From: Rhodanobacter glycinis
Lineage (GTDB): Bacteria > Pseudomonadota > Gammaproteobacteria > Xanthomonadales > Rhodanobacteraceae
Length of the DNA: 64,000 nucleotides
Assembly: GCF_900114325.1 (NCBI RefSeq)
Contig: NZ_FOSR01000001.1
Coordinates: forward strand, 451,693-515,692
Direction of reading: 5' to 3'
Shown: positions 1 to 8,566 of the stretch, piece after piece
Layout: every line of letters begins with the position of its first letter
Position numbering within the stretch: the first letter of the stretch is position 1
Position numbers and translations under genes: made by a program
The notes under the pieces: model-generated
The model's database searches: none
Told to the model about the DNA's origin: nothing
The model's input: only the letters and a program-made list of their open reading frames with translations

Positions 1-1
1 C

Positions 2-1096
2 ACAGCAGTCATGATGGTGCCAGGTAACCACGACATCGATCAGGCCACTATCGACAAGGGAGCCCAGTTAATGCTGGACGACATCCGGAACAACGGACAG
101 GCCAGCCTGGAAGGGTTCCTTGAGACCGACCACGACAGGGATACGCTTTACCGGCGATTCGAGGCATATCAGCCCTTTGCGTTGGCGTACAACTGTCCAC
201 TCGATCGCGAGGGAGGGCGTCCCGAGGCACAGTCGTATTATCTCACGCCCGATCAAAGTCGTGTACTACGCTTTGTAGGTCTCAACTCCGCGCTTACCTG
301 TAGAAAAAAGGATGAGAAGGGGCATCTGCTGCTTGGACGGCGGCAGTGGCCAATCGCCTGTGAAGATCACGAAGAGGTTGTTGTCCTCATTCACCACCCG
401 CTGGACTGGCTGAAGGATTCCACGGATGCCAAGGGCTACATTCTCAATCGAGCGCGCGTTCTCATTACTGGTCACGAGCATGACCCGAAACTCGAAGTCT
501 TAGATCTCGAGCATGGCGGCCAGCTGATGATGTTGGCGGCTGGCGCTGCAGCACGCCCCGAGAACGAGACCGAAGTAGCCTATACCTATAACGTGTTGGA
601 GTTCGCGTGGGTGGCCGAAGAAGAGGCTCTGGCAGTGACGGTTCACCCGCGGGCCTGGATGCCGGAGCGCAAGCAATTTGGCCCTGATGATACGCGCCTG
701 GGTGGGCGCAATCGCGTGGTCATGTTGCGGCGCCCCACACCACCGGGTGAGGAAGCGATTGAGGTATCGCGAGTCCCTGACGAGGTGAGTCTCCAAGTAT
801 CGCCATCAATCGAGCAAGAAATCTTGCGCCCGAACGACGATATGAACAGCGCCCCCGACATCTACCCACAACTGCGTTACCGCTTCTTTCGCGCCCTTTC
901 GCCAAGGCAGCGGGTAGCTGTTCTAGTAGCACTCGACGTTTTGCCCGCTGACTTCAGTCCGCCGCTAACCCATGCAGACGAAACGCGGGCACTGGATAGC
1001 TTGAGGCACGGCGACGGGTTAGAGAGGCTCAAGCATGCGATTGACGAGCAGTCGCAAATTTCCAAATCGATTCCGACGAAGGATTCTGGCCGATGA
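2..1096 (+). CDS. Calcineurin-like metallophosphoesterase, 5' end outside the window
   Basis: The frame is open from the left edge (T-A-V precede the first Met), so the start lies outside the window. The visible part begins with the VPGNHD motif of calcineurin-like phosphoesterases. It continues with IHHP near residue 127 and GHEH near residue 154, counted from the Met at 11. These are three of the metal-binding blocks; the first two (DxH and GD) must lie upstream. The last 180 or so residues form a C-terminal extension with no motif I recognise. The stop overlaps the next start by 4 bp (ATGA), so it is translationally coupled to a GTPase operon. Its substrate cannot be read from sequence. 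In this context a signalling or nucleotide phosphodiesterase serving the two GTPases is an inference. Confidence 0.85.
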   Translation, partial: TAVMMVPGNHDIDQATIDKGAQLMLDDIRNNGQASLEGFLETDHDRDTLYRRFEAYQPFALAYNCPLDREGGRPEAQSYYLTPDQSRVLRFVGLNSALTCRKKDEKGHLLLGRRQWPIACEDHEEVVVLIHHPLDWLKDSTDAKGYILNRARVLITGHEHDPKLEVLDLEHGGQLMMLAAGAAARPENETEVAYTYNVLEFAWVAEEEALAVTVHPRAWMPERKQFGPDDTRLGGRNRVVMLRRPTPPGEEAIEVSRVPDEVSLQVSPSIEQEILRPNDDMNSAPDIYPQLRYRFFRALSPRQRVAVLVALDVLPADFSPPLTHADETRALDSLRHGDGLERLKHAIDEQSQISKSIPTKDSGR

Positions 1097-2112
1097 ACGT
1101 GGCAAGGTACGTCCGAATTTTTAATCTGCAGCCCAGCGATGAACTTGTTGAGAAGCGAAGCGCTGCAATTGAAGGCTTGTGCAAAGCCTACCTTACCGAA
1201 GAAACGCCGCTGAGCGCTTTGCAACTTGCGGCCGACCTAGTTCGCGGCGTCCGAGAAGGTAAGCTCCCGAAAAAGCTGGGCGAGCAAACGGCGGGAGTCA
1301 TCGCGCTGCATAGTCCGTCTTTCTCGATTGAGGATGGCGAGCTGGATGCGTTGGTGTGCAGCTTGGCAGCCGCCCTAAGGTGTTTAGCTAGCACCGCATC
1401 AGATGACGCGAGCTTTGATGCACGCGATGCGTTTGCCTGCGCACTGTCATCCGGCCTGCGATTCCAAAAGCCTTTGGCAGAAGCACGGCTTGAAGCTCTG
1501 CGAAAGGAAGTTTTGGAGGCGGCCCTCGGCCGAGTGGCACAACGCGCTGAAGCGCTCAGGGAGCGAATCGAAGTCGAAAGCTTCTCAGGTGCGGAGCAAG
1601 AAGAGAGTGAGGGCGACGCGCGCCCAGATGCCCTGCTCCAAGCCGTTGACGCGTTGCGGTGGAACGCAGAATTGGACCGGGAGGAGATCGATCTGCTGTG
1701 GTGGGTGCTGGCCGACTGGAGTAGTCTCCTGCGGACGCATTTTTCTCGCCGAGATGATCTGGCCGGCTTCTTGGCGGGAGGGCTGGAGATGGCTGGCAAG
1801 CTTCGACACCTGCCCGCCGAATCTCATTATCAGATTATTCTCCGCTTCGTTCCTTCCGATTCGAGCTGCACGTTGAGCGGGCTTATCGAGGCGACGGCGG
1901 CTGATATAGGGGCCCTGCGTCAGGGTCTCGAACACCTACAAGAGTTGGTGCCAAATCATCGCGCCGTATTCCCCCTGCTCTCTTCGCTGATTAGTGGACA
2001 GACAACGGGGAGCGATGACGATTGTGCGCACTCCTTTTCCACATGGGTTAGACGAGTGCTCACGGAGGCCGCCCTGGCCCGCCAAGTGCTCGCGTCGCAG
2101 GCCGAGTCGTGA
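1093..2112 (+). CDS. Helical GTPase-associated protein (GASH-like)
   Basis: This 339-residue soluble protein is predicted to be almost wholly alpha-helical. It has no signal peptide, no membrane segment and no enzymatic motif. The start overlaps the phosphoesterase stop (ATGA) and the stop overlaps the next GTG start (GTGA), so it is the second gene of a coupled five-gene operon. Its N-terminal pattern and position resemble the family Pfam calls GTPase-associated system helical domain (GASH), which accompanies paired GTPases in bacterial conflict systems. That match is from memory and was not searched. A scaffold or adaptor role between the phosphoesterase and the GTPases is inferred. Confidence 0.75.
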   Translation: MNVARYVRIFNLQPSDELVEKRSAAIEGLCKAYLTEETPLSALQLAADLVRGVREGKLPKKLGEQTAGVIALHSPSFSIEDGELDALVCSLAAALRCLASTASDDASFDARDAFACALSSGLRFQKPLAEARLEALRKEVLEAALGRVAQRAEALRERIEVESFSGAEQEESEGDARPDALLQAVDALRWNAELDREEIDLLWWVLADWSSLLRTHFSRRDDLAGFLAGGLEMAGKLRHLPAESHYQIILRFVPSDSSCTLSGLIEATAADIGALRQGLEHLQELVPNHRAVFPLLSSLISGQTTGSDDDCAHSFSTWVRRVLTEAALARQVLASQAES

Positions 2113-3119
2113 GCGTGGATGGATGCACGCAGCCGGATTGCACCGTCGCGGTGACGGGCATCTGCGTCCTTGGAAATCCGACGGCACAGTGCCCCCGGCG
2201 GATAGCGCCAATCTCACCGGCAAATGAAGAAATCGAGGTGGAGACGGGACTCGCACCAGCCCTGCCCACACCGGAAGAAAACCCAAGGTTTCCCGCCAGT
2301 ACGACTTTCGGATTGGCTGAAGTCGCTCAACTGTCCGCCAACCGCTACTGTCATACGGTGGGTATCTTGGGTGCTCCCGATTCGGGAAAAACAGCGCTAC
2401 TGGCCAGCCTCTACTTGTTGGTCGCCCATGATCGTCTGGCGGACTATGCGTTCGCTGACAGCAAGACGTTGATGGGCTTTGAACAAATCAGCAAGGGGGC
2501 TCGTCACTGGAATAATGGTCGCTTGCCGGAACAGCTAACCGACCACACCCAGATGGCTGATGAGCGAATTCCAGGCTTTTTGCACCTGCGTCTGCGTGCG
2601 ATGAATCTAGAAAGGGTTGCAGATTTCCTGATTCCGGACTTACCGGGTGAATGGACCGAATCCTTGATTGATGAGGCACGCACGGATCGCTGGGATTTCT
2701 TGGACTCGGCGGATGTGCTGTGGCTAATAGTCGACGGACGCGGACTGACCAATGGGCAGCATCTGCTGAAACTGCACCGCCTATCACTGTTGCTTACTCG
2801 GCTCCAGTCACTATTAACCCCACCGTACCCCCCTGTTTTCCTTGTGGCTACGCGGCGAGATGTGGTGGACGTTCCAAGGGATATCCTTGATCGCATGAAG
2901 ACTTTGGCCGAGGAGCGCGGCTTCGAAGCAACTGTTCATTTGGTTGCGTCATTTGCGGGAGAAGACTCCGAGGTTCAGCCGGGCGAAGGCGTTGAGCAGC
3001 TGATTCACGCCTCTGCTGCTGAGCGCCCGGCACGTCTCATCGCGAGCGGGTCTGGCCGGCATGACATCGGTGCCCGCGAAATGCTCCGCTATAGGTGCCA
3101 TGCGGAGGGTGATGTATGA
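2109..3119 (+). CDS. P-loop GTPase with N-terminal cysteine cluster (DO-GTPase2-like)
   Basis: The 336-residue product starts at GTG overlapping the previous stop. Residues 6, 11, 19 and 28 are cysteines, spaced like a small zinc-binding knuckle, and a proline-rich linker follows. The nucleotide domain has Walker A GAPDSGKT at 88-95, a DLPG switch II/Walker B element at 177-180, and ATRRD at 247-251 in the place of the NKxD base-recognition motif. This fits a TRAFAC-type GTPase. Together with the following gene it makes a pair of unlike GTPases, as in the families Pfam names Double-GTPase 1 and 2. The partner assignment is by family knowledge; nucleotide specificity is not proven. Confidence 0.8.
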   Translation: MSVDGCTQPDCTVAVTGICVLGNPTAQCPRRIAPISPANEEIEVETGLAPALPTPEENPRFPASTTFGLAEVAQLSANRYCHTVGILGAPDSGKTALLASLYLLVAHDRLADYAFADSKTLMGFEQISKGARHWNNGRLPEQLTDHTQMADERIPGFLHLRLRAMNLERVADFLIPDLPGEWTESLIDEARTDRWDFLDSADVLWLIVDGRGLTNGQHLLKLHRLSLLLTRLQSLLTPPYPPVFLVATRRDVVDVPRDILDRMKTLAEERGFEATVHLVASFAGEDSEVQPGEGVEQLIHASAAERPARLIASGSGRHDIGAREMLRYRCHAEGDV

Positions 3120-3964
3120 ACCCCGTATTGCTGATTGGGCTACCCGATTCGGGGAAAACTAATTTTCTAGCGCGAACCTGGATTGCGCTCACTGAGAAGG
3201 GTTGTGCGGTCAAACCGCACGGCACTCCTGATGACATCACGTACGTGGAATCGTTGGTGCTGCATTTGCTCCAGGGGCAGTTTGCGCCGCGTTCCAATCA
3301 GAATGAAGAGCCAAGGCCCTTTGTATTAGAGGTAACTGACCCATCGTCCGGCAAGGTGATGCCACTTATGGTTCCGGACGTGCGGGGCGAACTGTGGAAG
3401 GCCGCAGTTCTTAACTCCGAACTGCCGAAGGAGTGGATGGACCGACTACATTCAAGCAATGCCGTTTTGCTCTTGCTGCGTGTTCATTCACAAGATGTAG
3501 TCAAACCCCTCGACTGGGTGGCAACCAAGCGGAGCATGGAGCATCAGCCTGGTGAACCTGCTGATGCCACCGATACGCCCACGCAGGTCATGCTCTGCGA
3601 ACTCCTTCGTTTCCTCGAAATCGCGCTCGCGAGGAAAAACGGTGTTGCGCCACGCGTGGCTGTGCTGGTCACGGCGTGGGACTTGCTCTCCCCTGAGGAG
3701 CAAGAAGAAGGGCCGGAGCGCTACATCCGGCAACAGTTTCCGATGTTGGCTGGGCGCCTGCGGGACATCACGCGGTTAGAAATCGGCGTGTTCGGCGTGA
3801 GCATACTTGGGGGAGATCCCGCCGAAGATCTGCTGTTCAAGGAAGAATTCCTAGCGTCCAACAGCATTCAGGGCCGGGGATACATTGTTCAACAGGCGAA
3901 TGACGAACTCCAGTACTCCCAAGATTTAACTTCGCCATTGGCATGGTGCATTCGAGCGAAGTAA
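3116..3964 (+). CDS. P-loop GTPase (DO-GTPase1-like)
   Basis: This 282-residue protein starts within 4 bp of the previous stop. Walker A is GLPDSGKT at residues 8-15, so the domain begins at the very N-terminus. DVRG at 88-91 is the switch II element, and TAWD at 186-189 sits where the base-specificity motif is expected. There is no membrane segment. It differs clearly from the preceding GTPase in length and in lacking the cysteine cluster, so the pair is not a recent duplication. The two probably act together as a switch module. The stop TAA shares one base with the next ATG. Confidence 0.8.
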   Translation: MNPVLLIGLPDSGKTNFLARTWIALTEKGCAVKPHGTPDDITYVESLVLHLLQGQFAPRSNQNEEPRPFVLEVTDPSSGKVMPLMVPDVRGELWKAAVLNSELPKEWMDRLHSSNAVLLLLRVHSQDVVKPLDWVATKRSMEHQPGEPADATDTPTQVMLCELLRFLEIALARKNGVAPRVAVLVTAWDLLSPEEQEEGPERYIRQQFPMLAGRLRDITRLEIGVFGVSILGGDPAEDLLFKEEFLASNSIQGRGYIVQQANDELQYSQDLTSPLAWCIRAK

Positions 3965-6579
3965 TGGATCTCCCCAGCCCTCACTTTGATGAGCAGATAC
4001 ATGGTTATCGCAGCGGGCACCAGCTGCTGTCGGCGACTATCCGACTTTCCAGGTTGGATCAGGACGTAGTCGATCGCCTGTCAGACATGGCCGGACAACT
4101 GCGGCCTGGTGAACGTTTCGCCCCGTATCTCACGGGCTACCCCCTGCCCAGCGGTGAGCATTTTGTCTTGGCCAAGACTTGGCAGGATGAAGGTGCGCCA
4201 AGGTCCGGTTGCGTGTGGACACAAAGCTTGCTGATACCCATATGGCAGTGGGTGGAATTGCCTGATATTGCCGCCTTGCTTCCATCTTTTCAGAGGCCGC
4301 CGTTTGAGGTCATGGGCATTGTTGAGCATACGTTGCCTTCAGACTCAGTGGTCAAAGATCCGCGGCGATTTGAGCTAGTGGAGGCGCTCTTCCTTGAAGA
4401 TAGACAGCCGATCGTCATGTTTGACTGCGCAGAGGCGGAACTGATTGCGCTAAGGCTTGAGAGCGCACTCCTTTCGAGCATTCGATCCAACTTCGCATTT
4501 TGCACCTACGCTTTGGCGCCTCGATTCATCGAGGGACGTCCTTTCGATCTCTTGTTTGCCCCTTCCGATGCCCGAGCGCGGTTCACTAGCTGGTCCGGAC
4601 GGAGGATCGATGCAACCAAGACAGGTGCGGAGAAGTCGCGTCACCGTTGGACAGCCGACTTGGTTCGCCGCATCTTTGACAAGGATCGTGCCCGCCTCGA
4701 GGTCGATTCCGCATTGGGGTTTGTCCCCGAATTCGAGCGCATAGACGAGAGTTCGTTGCGCATGTCGTTACGTTGGAAGGAGTTAGTGAACAGCGCAGCT
4801 GAGTCGCCGACAGCCGTGCTCGGCCTGTTGGATATCCTCCGTGTGCGTGGTCGCCCCCCTCTGGATGGGGCAACTGGAATCTTTCCAGTCATCAAGCAGG
4901 CCGCGACGCGGGTGGCGCTTGAGTTTCCCATTGATCAGGCTTGGATGTTTCTGACCGCGCTGCTTACTAAACTTCCCAGGGGGCGTATTCCGTCTTCTCT
5001 ACGGCGACACCTCCATCAGGCGGTCATCTGTTTGGTGGGCAGGTCGCCGCAAGACTCTCTGTCTCACGTCGTGACGCTTGAGAGCACGGATCGAGACACT
5101 CCTCCGCTCGTCGATGCATGGATTGGCGAGGGCCTGGCTCAATCAAACGCTTTCAATCTTACTGAAATATGGCATCTCCCTAGTGCAGTGAGCTCGCGTC
5201 TCGTGATCGCTAGCAGGCACCTCGCGCGTGCGCTGGTCGATTACTACGAATCGCACCCGAGCGAGCTGGGCATTGAAGCGCTGACTGACATTGCGCAGAC
5301 GGCACCTTCTATGAGCAAGCGACGATTGCTGCGCAGTGTCGCCGCGCGATTCCGCTCAGATCGATGGCGCGCGCTGTTAAGTGCCCTGATGCAAGAGCTC
5401 GGCTGGAAGGATGTGAAGCGGACCCTCTCTGATATCTGGCTTGCCACGCGCTTCGACCAAATGGCACTGAACAAGGTTTTCATTCAGTGGTGCGACGGTC
5501 AGCTCGAGCCCTTGCGAGGAGCGATACTGGAATTTGAGTACACCCCGGAGACAGAGCATTTTCTTTCGTCAACGCTGACGCTGCACGGGCCAGATATCGA
5601 TTGGCTTTCCAAGGCTCGAGAGCTCAGTGAGCTCCGAAAGATCTCTGTCTTAACAGCTCTCCTTGATAATGCAAGCACTGAGGAGATCGCCACGCTTGCT
5701 GGCGATGAAGTCCGACTGGAGAGTGTATTCACAATGCTCGCCAATGAGCCCGAGCTGACCTTTCGAGCCATTGCTGGGTTGCTTGGTGTCAAGGGTATTT
5801 CAAACGGGCACGAATTTACGATTGGAATGAAGGTGCTGCCCTTGCTGGATGAGTTCCGGGGATCTGTGTTGCTCGATGCCCTGCTGAAGTATGCGATGAC
5901 GGATCTGGCAGTGCCTACCGCCCTGATTGAGGATCTCGCATATGCGTTCGTCGAGGCAGGCCAATCAGTAGATAGACTCATGGAGTACGCCTTCCGACAG
6001 CGCGGAAGCGAGCAGTTCGTCGGTCGGAATCTTGTAGTGCTCTGCTCCGGGGACAGTCGGCTGCGCGCTCAATTCGTGAGCCGCATAGAGCCGCTATCGT
6101 TGTCCCTCTTTCGTTGGCAAGCCAACTATGGCGAGAACGCCTATATCGTGTGGGCTGATTTGCTATCGACTGCATTCGCAAAAGACCCCCAAAGCGCTAC
6201 TGGCACGGCATTCGAGGTGTTGCAATATGCGCTGCGTTTGGTCCGTTATCCTGCCAGCTCACTTGTAGTAGCCACCTTCCCTGTAGCTTACCAAGCAGCT
6301 CGAGCTCGCGAACGAGGTGCTTGGCCTTGGGCGATGAGTAAGGCCAAGTGGATTGAAGGTGACCTTGTCCGCGCCTTCATGGATTCGTCTTGGCCACCGT
6401 ATGATTTGTTAGTTTGCGCCATGCTTTCGGAAAACCCACAGTCGATCTTCAGGCGCATTAGCGATCGATGGCAGGGCGAACGATATCTTGTGAAGCTAGA
6501 GGAAGCCGCACGAGAGTTGCCCAAAGAGCTGCAGATGGACTCGCTACGGCTTCTTAGTCATGCGAAGCGCAAGAGTTAG
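3964..6579 (+). CDS. GAP1-like large protein of the GTPase operon
   Basis: I chose the ATG at 3964, which overlaps the previous stop by one base (TAATG). An in-frame start at 3943 would add 7 residues. The product is 871 residues. The N-terminus carries the pattern HGYRSGHQLL, then LSDMAG and a YPLPSGE segment, which I associate with the N-terminal domain of GTPase-associated protein 1 (GAP1). The remaining 600 or more residues are helical repeat-like without catalytic motifs. GAP1 proteins regularly accompany paired GTPases and are thought to be platform or effector-linked proteins; this is family knowledge recalled without a search. It closes the coupled operon. Confidence 0.78.
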   Translation: MDLPSPHFDEQIHGYRSGHQLLSATIRLSRLDQDVVDRLSDMAGQLRPGERFAPYLTGYPLPSGEHFVLAKTWQDEGAPRSGCVWTQSLLIPIWQWVELPDIAALLPSFQRPPFEVMGIVEHTLPSDSVVKDPRRFELVEALFLEDRQPIVMFDCAEAELIALRLESALLSSIRSNFAFCTYALAPRFIEGRPFDLLFAPSDARARFTSWSGRRIDATKTGAEKSRHRWTADLVRRIFDKDRARLEVDSALGFVPEFERIDESSLRMSLRWKELVNSAAESPTAVLGLLDILRVRGRPPLDGATGIFPVIKQAATRVALEFPIDQAWMFLTALLTKLPRGRIPSSLRRHLHQAVICLVGRSPQDSLSHVVTLESTDRDTPPLVDAWIGEGLAQSNAFNLTEIWHLPSAVSSRLVIASRHLARALVDYYESHPSELGIEALTDIAQTAPSMSKRRLLRSVAARFRSDRWRALLSALMQELGWKDVKRTLSDIWLATRFDQMALNKVFIQWCDGQLEPLRGAILEFEYTPETEHFLSSTLTLHGPDIDWLSKARELSELRKISVLTALLDNASTEEIATLAGDEVRLESVFTMLANEPELTFRAIAGLLGVKGISNGHEFTIGMKVLPLLDEFRGSVLLDALLKYAMTDLAVPTALIEDLAYAFVEAGQSVDRLMEYAFRQRGSEQFVGRNLVVLCSGDSRLRAQFVSRIEPLSLSLFRWQANYGENAYIVWADLLSTAFAKDPQSATGTAFEVLQYALRLVRYPASSLVVATFPVAYQAARARERGAWPWAMSKAKWIEGDLVRAFMDSSWPPYDLLVCAMLSENPQSIFRRISDRWQGERYLVKLEEAARELPKELQMDSLRLLSHAKRKS

Positions 6580-6802
6580 ACTGCTGGCCATCGCACTTGG
6601 GCCTGGTGCACGTTGACCCCGGACTCCAAACCGTCCCGCTACTCAAAGCGGGGGGACCTCGCCACCTTGCGTCTAGGGCTGCGGTTGTCGCGTGGTACGC
6701 GTGCCCCGGGCCGTAACTCCTCGAAGCTGGCGCCGGCCCATTATTGCATTGGCATGGATGCATTGCGTCGACGCAATCTCACGACTTCCAGGGTCAAAGG
6801 AA

Positions 6803-8305
6803 ATGAATACTCACGATAATTGGGTTTCTGGCGAATCATTGAGGCACATTTTAGAAGAGCAAAGCCGCCTTCACTCTGAAGGAGCCATTCATCAGTTAAG
6901 CAAACTCGATCGCGGACACACTTGGACTGGATTGCATCAGCTGATCAGGAGTGTGGAAGACCTGATCAACATTGACGAGGTCGCGTCGCACAACGTCGCT
7001 CTTGATCGCGCAATGAATGTCGCGTTGGATCGCCTTCAAAGCAAAGACGCTCAAGAAAGCTTTGGGGAGGCTCTTCAACGGCGCTTTGACGAGGCGGCAT
7101 GTCGGCGCGTAATAGGATTATTTTCACACGTGAGCGTGCTGCGCGAGTTTATTCTCTCGTATCAGGGTGATTTTGACGGGCGATTTTCTGGCTTGCGCAC
7201 CCCAAGGGATCTGGCTAACTACTTGAAATCAAGACGCCGACATCTCAATACGCTACTGTATGCAGTGTCTGATGTCTGTACTGGTAACGCGAAGTTGTCC
7301 GCTGCCGAGCTCTTTAGGCTCGCCTTTCGCATAACCGACTACACACTCGTAACGTTGACAGGCCTCCATCAGAAGCTAGCCAAGATAGATTTGTATAGCG
7401 GTTACGGGTGCTGGCATACGGGTAATGGACTGCTAGACGGCAGTCTGCATTGGCAGGAGTTCCTTGATGACAACTATTTGGAGGCAGAGCGCATTGCCAT
7501 CACAGACCTTCCGTCACAGGAGCTCGATCGATCTCTATTTGACGTGCGAAAGATCATATCAGCGGCGGAGCTTCGCGGGATGCTCTCCCAGATCGAGAAC
7601 AGTTATCAGGAATTTGATCTGAGGGAGAAAGGATTCTCCGATCTCACATTTTTTATTGAGGAGCTCTTGTCGTATACCAAGGATGACTACTTTGTTCGGG
7701 TGCCAGTGGACGCATATAGGTCCATTTCCGCACGGTACGTACACACGTGGTGGCTGCAGCGGGCAGTCTATCGGGCTGATCCGGCGCATCCGTTTCTTGG
7801 ATCATTTGCCCCCTTTGTCGAGATCGGTGGATCCTTCGAATCCAACCTCTTCCTTTTGATGCGCTTCGCCTACAACACTCGCGATCGAATACTGGAAAAG
7901 CATCGCCGTTATCAGATTCGCTCCGGGTTCCTCTTTGAGGATCTTATTAAGAATGACCTCGTTCACCTGGGCTTCACGGTCTTGGGCATCAAGCGCATTC
8001 AGCGGAAGGAGTTCGATGTTGTGACAACGCGAAACGGGATAATTCACAACTTCCAGTGCAAGAATGTGCGCTTAGATTATCAGCAGATGGAAAGCGATAT
8101 AAAGACCTTCATTCGTCATAATAAGCGAATTGTTCGCTATTTCGAGCGCGCGCTGCGCAAGGAGGAGGCGCGTGAGGCATTACTGATTGCAAAAATAGGC
8201 CTGAGAGAGATTCGCCATTACGTGATCTCCCGTTTCCCAGTCTTTTCTGAGAACAAGCGAATTATTGCGTTGCGCGATTTGAAGAGAGTCCTGGGGGGGG
8301 TATAG
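6803..8305 (+). CDS. Protein with C-terminal PD-(D/E)xK-type nuclease domain
   Basis: The ATG at 6803 follows an AAAGGAA stretch. An upstream in-frame start at 6692 would add 37 arginine-rich, low-complexity residues and is less likely. The product is 500 residues. Most of it is helical and not recognised. Near residues 385-420 it reads FEDLIKND, then KEFDVV, then FQCKN, which is the E...D...QxK layout of restriction-like (PD-(D/E)xK, Mrr-like) nucleases. It lies 223 bp after the GTPase operon on the same strand with similarly low GC, so it could be that system's DNA-cutting effector or an independent defence gene. A tract of eight G at 8293-8300 precedes the stop. Confidence 0.7.
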   Translation: MNTHDNWVSGESLRHILEEQSRLHSEGAIHQLSKLDRGHTWTGLHQLIRSVEDLINIDEVASHNVALDRAMNVALDRLQSKDAQESFGEALQRRFDEAACRRVIGLFSHVSVLREFILSYQGDFDGRFSGLRTPRDLANYLKSRRRHLNTLLYAVSDVCTGNAKLSAAELFRLAFRITDYTLVTLTGLHQKLAKIDLYSGYGCWHTGNGLLDGSLHWQEFLDDNYLEAERIAITDLPSQELDRSLFDVRKIISAAELRGMLSQIENSYQEFDLREKGFSDLTFFIEELLSYTKDDYFVRVPVDAYRSISARYVHTWWLQRAVYRADPAHPFLGSFAPFVEIGGSFESNLFLLMRFAYNTRDRILEKHRRYQIRSGFLFEDLIKNDLVHLGFTVLGIKRIQRKEFDVVTTRNGIIHNFQCKNVRLDYQQMESDIKTFIRHNKRIVRYFERALRKEEAREALLIAKIGLREIRHYVISRFPVFSENKRIIALRDLKRVLGGV

Positions 8306-8467
8306 CTATCGGGTCCTCCCTGGCCGCTGGCGGGCCACACGATGTCCTCCTGCTATGAGTTCAGGCCCGCCCTTGGATGCGACCTATGCCAGCCCTGAAA
8401 TGACCGGGCTGCGCGTCCATTTATCGAGTCGCGGCAGGTTCGCTTTCGGATCGACATTGCCGATCTA

Positions 8468-8505
8468 GGGGTTTGGGGAGCAATGGAACGAAAAACCGGG
8501 ATAAG
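8468..8505 (+). repeat. Left terminal inverted repeat of the Tn3-family transposon
   Basis: 38 bp beginning GGGGTTTGGGGAGCAATGG and ending CCGGGATAAG. It matches the complement of 38326-38363 at 37 of 38 positions; the only difference is A here against G there, at position 24. The GGGG outer end and TAAG inner end are typical of Tn3-family termini. Confidence 0.95.
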
Positions 8506-8566
8506 GTCTATTTATCCATAGAAACCATATAGATAGCCAAACACCCCTCCGGGGGCACTCATCCTC

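Noticed and set aside
8463-8467. Search for a target-site duplication
   Set aside because: ATCTA and AAACC do not match, so no duplication is annotated.
8355-8468. Short open frame of 37 residues ending in the left inverted repeat
   Set aside because: No ribosome site and no recognisable product; treated only as part of the G-tract observation.
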